Positions 5,930 to 7,712 of a stretch of DNA of 7,712 bases are shown in pieces; position 1 is the stretch's first letter; the number at the start of each line of letters is the position of its first letter. The DNA is taken from assembly GCA_003248845.1 (NCBI GenBank), contig QFPD01000085.1:1-7712 (forward strand), in the 5' to 3' direction. Below the pieces are notes generated by a model. That model ran no database searches, had not been told where the DNA came from, and saw only the letters and a program-made list of their open reading frames with translations. Source of the stretch: Microbacterium sp. Its GTDB lineage: Bacteria; Actinomycetota; Actinomycetes; Actinomycetales; Microbacteriaceae. Made by a program: the position numbers and the translations under genes.

Positions 5930-7512
5930 TGACATTGACGGAAGACCTTCGGATCGCCGACGCGCAGGGTCGACGGGTGGGCTGGCGCGGGTGGGCGGCC
6001 CTCATCGTGCTCATGCTCCCCGTGCTGCTCGTCTCGGTCGACAACACGGTTCTGAGCTTCGCGCTGCCCGACATCGCGCGCGACCTCGGGCCGACGAGTG
6101 CGCAGCAGCTGTGGATCATCGACGCGTATCCGCTCGTGCTCGCCGGTCTCCTCGTGACTATGGGGACTCTCGGCGACCGGTTCGGCCGCCGCCGCATGCT
6201 CCTGATCGGTGCGATCGGATTCGCCGCGATCTCCGCCCTCGCGGCCTTCGCCCCGAGCGCCGGCTGGCTGATCGCCGCCCGCGCGGGAATGGGCGTGTTC
6301 GGTGCGATGCTCATGCCGTCGACGCTGTCGCTGCTGCGTTCGATCTTCACCGATCGCGAGCAGAGGCGCTTCGCCATCGCCGTGTGGGCGGCGATGTTCT
6401 CGGCGGGTGCAGCCGCGGGGCCCATCGTCGGCGGCATTCTCCTCGAGCACTTCGCGTGGGGCTCGGTGTTCCTCCTGGCGGTGCCCGTGCTTCTCCCTCT
6501 CCTGGTGTTGGCCCCGCTCCTCGTGCCGGAGAGCCGAGACCCGCGCCCGGGCCGCATCGATCCGATCTCGATCGTCTTCTCGATGGCGACGATGGTGCCG
6601 ATCGTCTTCGCGATCAAGGAGGCCGCGGTGCACGGCTTCGACCTCACGATCCCGGCGCTCGTTCTCGTCGGCCTCGTCTTCGGCGCGCTGTTCGTACGTC
6701 GGCAGCTGCGGATGGAGGTGCCGATGCTCGACATGCGCCTGTTCGCCCGGGGCACGTTCACGGGCGCGCTGCTCGTCAACCTGCTGAGCGTCGTCGCGCT
6801 CGTCGGATTCCTGTTCTTCGTCGCTCAGCACCTGCAGCTGATCGTCGGACTCTCGCCGATGCAGGCCGGGTTCGCGCTCGTTCCCGGCATGGTCGCGATG
6901 ATCGTCTCCGGGCTGGTCGTCGTGCCGATCGCGTCGCGGGCGAATGACCGCGTCGTCGTGCCGGCGGCGCTCGCGTTCTCCGTTGCCGGGTACGTGCTCG
7001 TGGCGCTGTCGGCGACCGATGCCGACCTCGGACTTCTCGTCGCCGCCTTCGTGCTCCTCGGTCTCGGCATCGGTGCCGCCGAGACGGTCTCGAACGATCT
7101 CATCCTCTCGAGCGCACCGCCGGAGAAGGCCGGGGCCGCGAGCGCCGTATCGGAGACGGCGTACGAGCTGGGCGCGGTCCTCGGCACCGCCGTCCTCGGC
7201 GGCATCCTGACCTCCCTCTTCCGCACCGGCATGACGCTGCCCCCGGAGGTCACCGGGAGCGCCGCCGATGCCGCGCGCGAGACGCTCGCCGGCGCCATGG
7301 CGGTGGCCGAGCAGCTCGGGGGAGCGCTCGGCGACCAGGTGCGCCTCGCCGCGGCGCACGCCTTCGACTCCGGAGTCGTCGTGACCTCTCTCGTGGGCGC
7401 GGGCCTCGTCGTCGCAGCGGCTGTGATCGCGGCCGCTACGCTGAGTACGAGACCCCATACCAGCGAGGAGAGCGATGTCGCGCGTCATCAGATTGGCACT
7501 GATCCCCGGTGA
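5929..7512 (+). CDS. DHA2-type MFS multidrug exporter (14-helix, QacA/LfrA/SmvA-like)
   Basis: A 527-residue inner-membrane proton/drug antiporter. Motifs: [19 protein letters not shown] (about 36-54), the DHA2 helix-1 signature with membrane Asp38; [30 protein letters not shown] (about 62-91), containing motif A in the helix 2-3 loop; and [26 protein letters not shown] (158-183), antiporter motif C in helix 5. I count about 14 hydrophobic segments, with a larger loop (about 432-480) between the last two as in QacA-type proteins. Substrates cannot be read from sequence; quaternary ammonium compounds and dyes are typical for relatives. The ATG at 5929 follows a weak GGACGG site. The divergent TetR and shared operator indicate induction by a transported compound. 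The last ~20 residues ([16 protein letters not shown] at the end) are polar and read across the leuB ribosome-binding site and first 38 bases of leuB, suggesting a tail acquired when the module inserted. Confidence 0.93.
   Translation: MTLTEDLRIADAQGRRVGWRGWAALIVLMLPVLLVSVDNTVLSFALPDIARDLGPTSAQQLWIIDAYPLVLAGLLVTMGTLGDRFGRRRMLLIGAIGFAAISALAAFAPSAGWLIAARAGMGVFGAMLMPSTLSLLRSIFTDREQRRFAIAVWAAMFSAGAAAGPIVGGILLEHFAWGSVFLLAVPVLLPLLVLAPLLVPESRDPRPGRIDPISIVFSMATMVPIVFAIKEAAVHGFDLTIPALVLVGLVFGALFVRRQLRMEVPMLDMRLFARGTFTGALLVNLLSVVALVGFLFFVAQHLQLIVGLSPMQAGFALVPGMVAMIVSGLVVVPIASRANDRVVVPAALAFSVAGYVLVALSATDADLGLLVAAFVLLGLGIGAAETVSNDLILSSAPPEKAGAASAVSETAYELGAVLGTAVLGGILTSLFRTGMTLPPEVTGSAADAARETLAGAMAVAEQLGGALGDQVRLAAAHAFDSGVVVTSLVGAGLVVAAAVIAAATLSTRPHTSEESDVARHQIGTDPR
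7437..7442 (+). promoter_or_regulatory. Candidate leuB -10 box inside the end of the MFS gene
   Basis: TACGCT (TANNNT) would start transcription near 7449 and leave a leader of about 26 bases containing GAGGAG (7465-7470), which lies 4 bases before the leuB ATG at 7475. It would let leuB be transcribed independently of the repressed exporter. No clear -35 was seen, and the box is also coding sequence, so the evidence is position and consensus only. Confidence 0.5.
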
Positions 7513-7712
7513 CGGCATCGGGCCCGAAGTCGTCGCTGAAGCCGAGAAGGTCCTCGATGCGGTGACAGCGGGCTCCGACGTCGCCTTCGAGAAGACCCGG
7601 TTCTCGCTCGGAGCGGCGCGATACCTCGAGACCGGCGATACGCTCACCGACGGCGACCTCGCGGCGATCGCGGGCCATGACGCCATCCTGCTCGGCGCCG
7701 TCGGCGGAGTCC
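7475..7712 (+). CDS. leuB: 3-isopropylmalate dehydrogenase, N-terminal part (runs off the window)
   Basis: LeuB oxidatively decarboxylates 3-isopropylmalate with NAD+ to 2-oxoisocaproate in leucine synthesis. The visible 79 residues begin [20 protein letters not shown], the conserved opening of the isocitrate/isopropylmalate dehydrogenase family, followed by [20 protein letters not shown] (39-58) and [10 protein letters not shown] (70-79), the second strand and the start of the NAD-binding loop region. Catalytic residues further on lie outside the window; a family member has about 340-355 residues. The start is set by GAGGAG upstream and the family N-terminus. It overlaps the MFS gene by 38 bases in another frame. 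Isocitrate or tartrate dehydrogenase relatives share this opening, but linkage to ilvBNC and serA, as in Mycobacterium, favours LeuB. Confidence 0.93.
   Translation, partial: MSRVIRLALIPGDGIGPEVVAEAEKVLDAVTAGSDVAFEKTRFSLGAARYLETGDTLTDGDLAAIAGHDAILLGAVGGV

Noticed and set aside
5923..7686. Long open frame (587 codons) on the minus strand opposite the MFS exporter
   Set aside because: It is extremely rich in Arg, Asp, Glu and His with no domain, and it is explained by the G/C-biased third positions of the exporter gene.

Overview
The window looks like chromosomal DNA of a high-GC actinobacterium, most likely Microbacteriaceae and Microbacterium-like. The evidence is third codon positions that are about 95% G/C in ilvN, TANNNT -10 boxes placed directly against start codons, the gene order ilvB-ilvN-ilvC ... 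serA ... leuB known from Actinobacteria (Mycobacterium tuberculosis has the same set in the same order), and actinobacterial-type family members such as a SerA of about 530 residues.

Layout. Positions 2-355 form one open frame, but it is a chimera. The first ~72 codons resemble the N-terminal part of a mature heme/iron ABC-transporter substrate-binding protein (HmuT-like). From about 221 on it is the C-terminal tail of acetolactate synthase large subunit (ilvB). ilvN (358-867) and ilvC (901-1926) follow on the same strand, and the operon ends at a strong intrinsic terminator (1975-2015). Next come cutC (2030-2773) and two small three-helix membrane proteins (2793-3296 and 3293-3655, overlapping by ATGA) that look like diverged paralogues. 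serA (3741-5345) has its own promoter and converges on a tetR-type repressor (5354-5896, minus strand). The repressor is divergent from a 14-helix DHA2-type MFS exporter (5929-7512), with only 32 bp and an imperfect palindromic operator between them. The window closes inside leuB (from 7475), whose start lies within the 3' end of the exporter gene.

How the genes work together. IlvB/IlvN make acetolactate and acetohydroxybutyrate, IlvC converts these to dihydroxyacids for valine, leucine and isoleucine, and LeuB carries out the third dedicated step of leucine synthesis. SerA opens serine synthesis. The TetR/MFS pair is an independent efflux module lodged between serA and leuB, and its job is probably drug or metabolite export under local repression.

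The point that most needs a second look is the junction near 221-238, where reading frame, family identity and codon usage all change. It may be an assembly misjoin or a genuine recombination. The rest is ordinary metabolism with a few interesting regulatory and overlap arrangements. I saw no tRNA, rRNA, CRISPR array, insertion sequence or new defence system.
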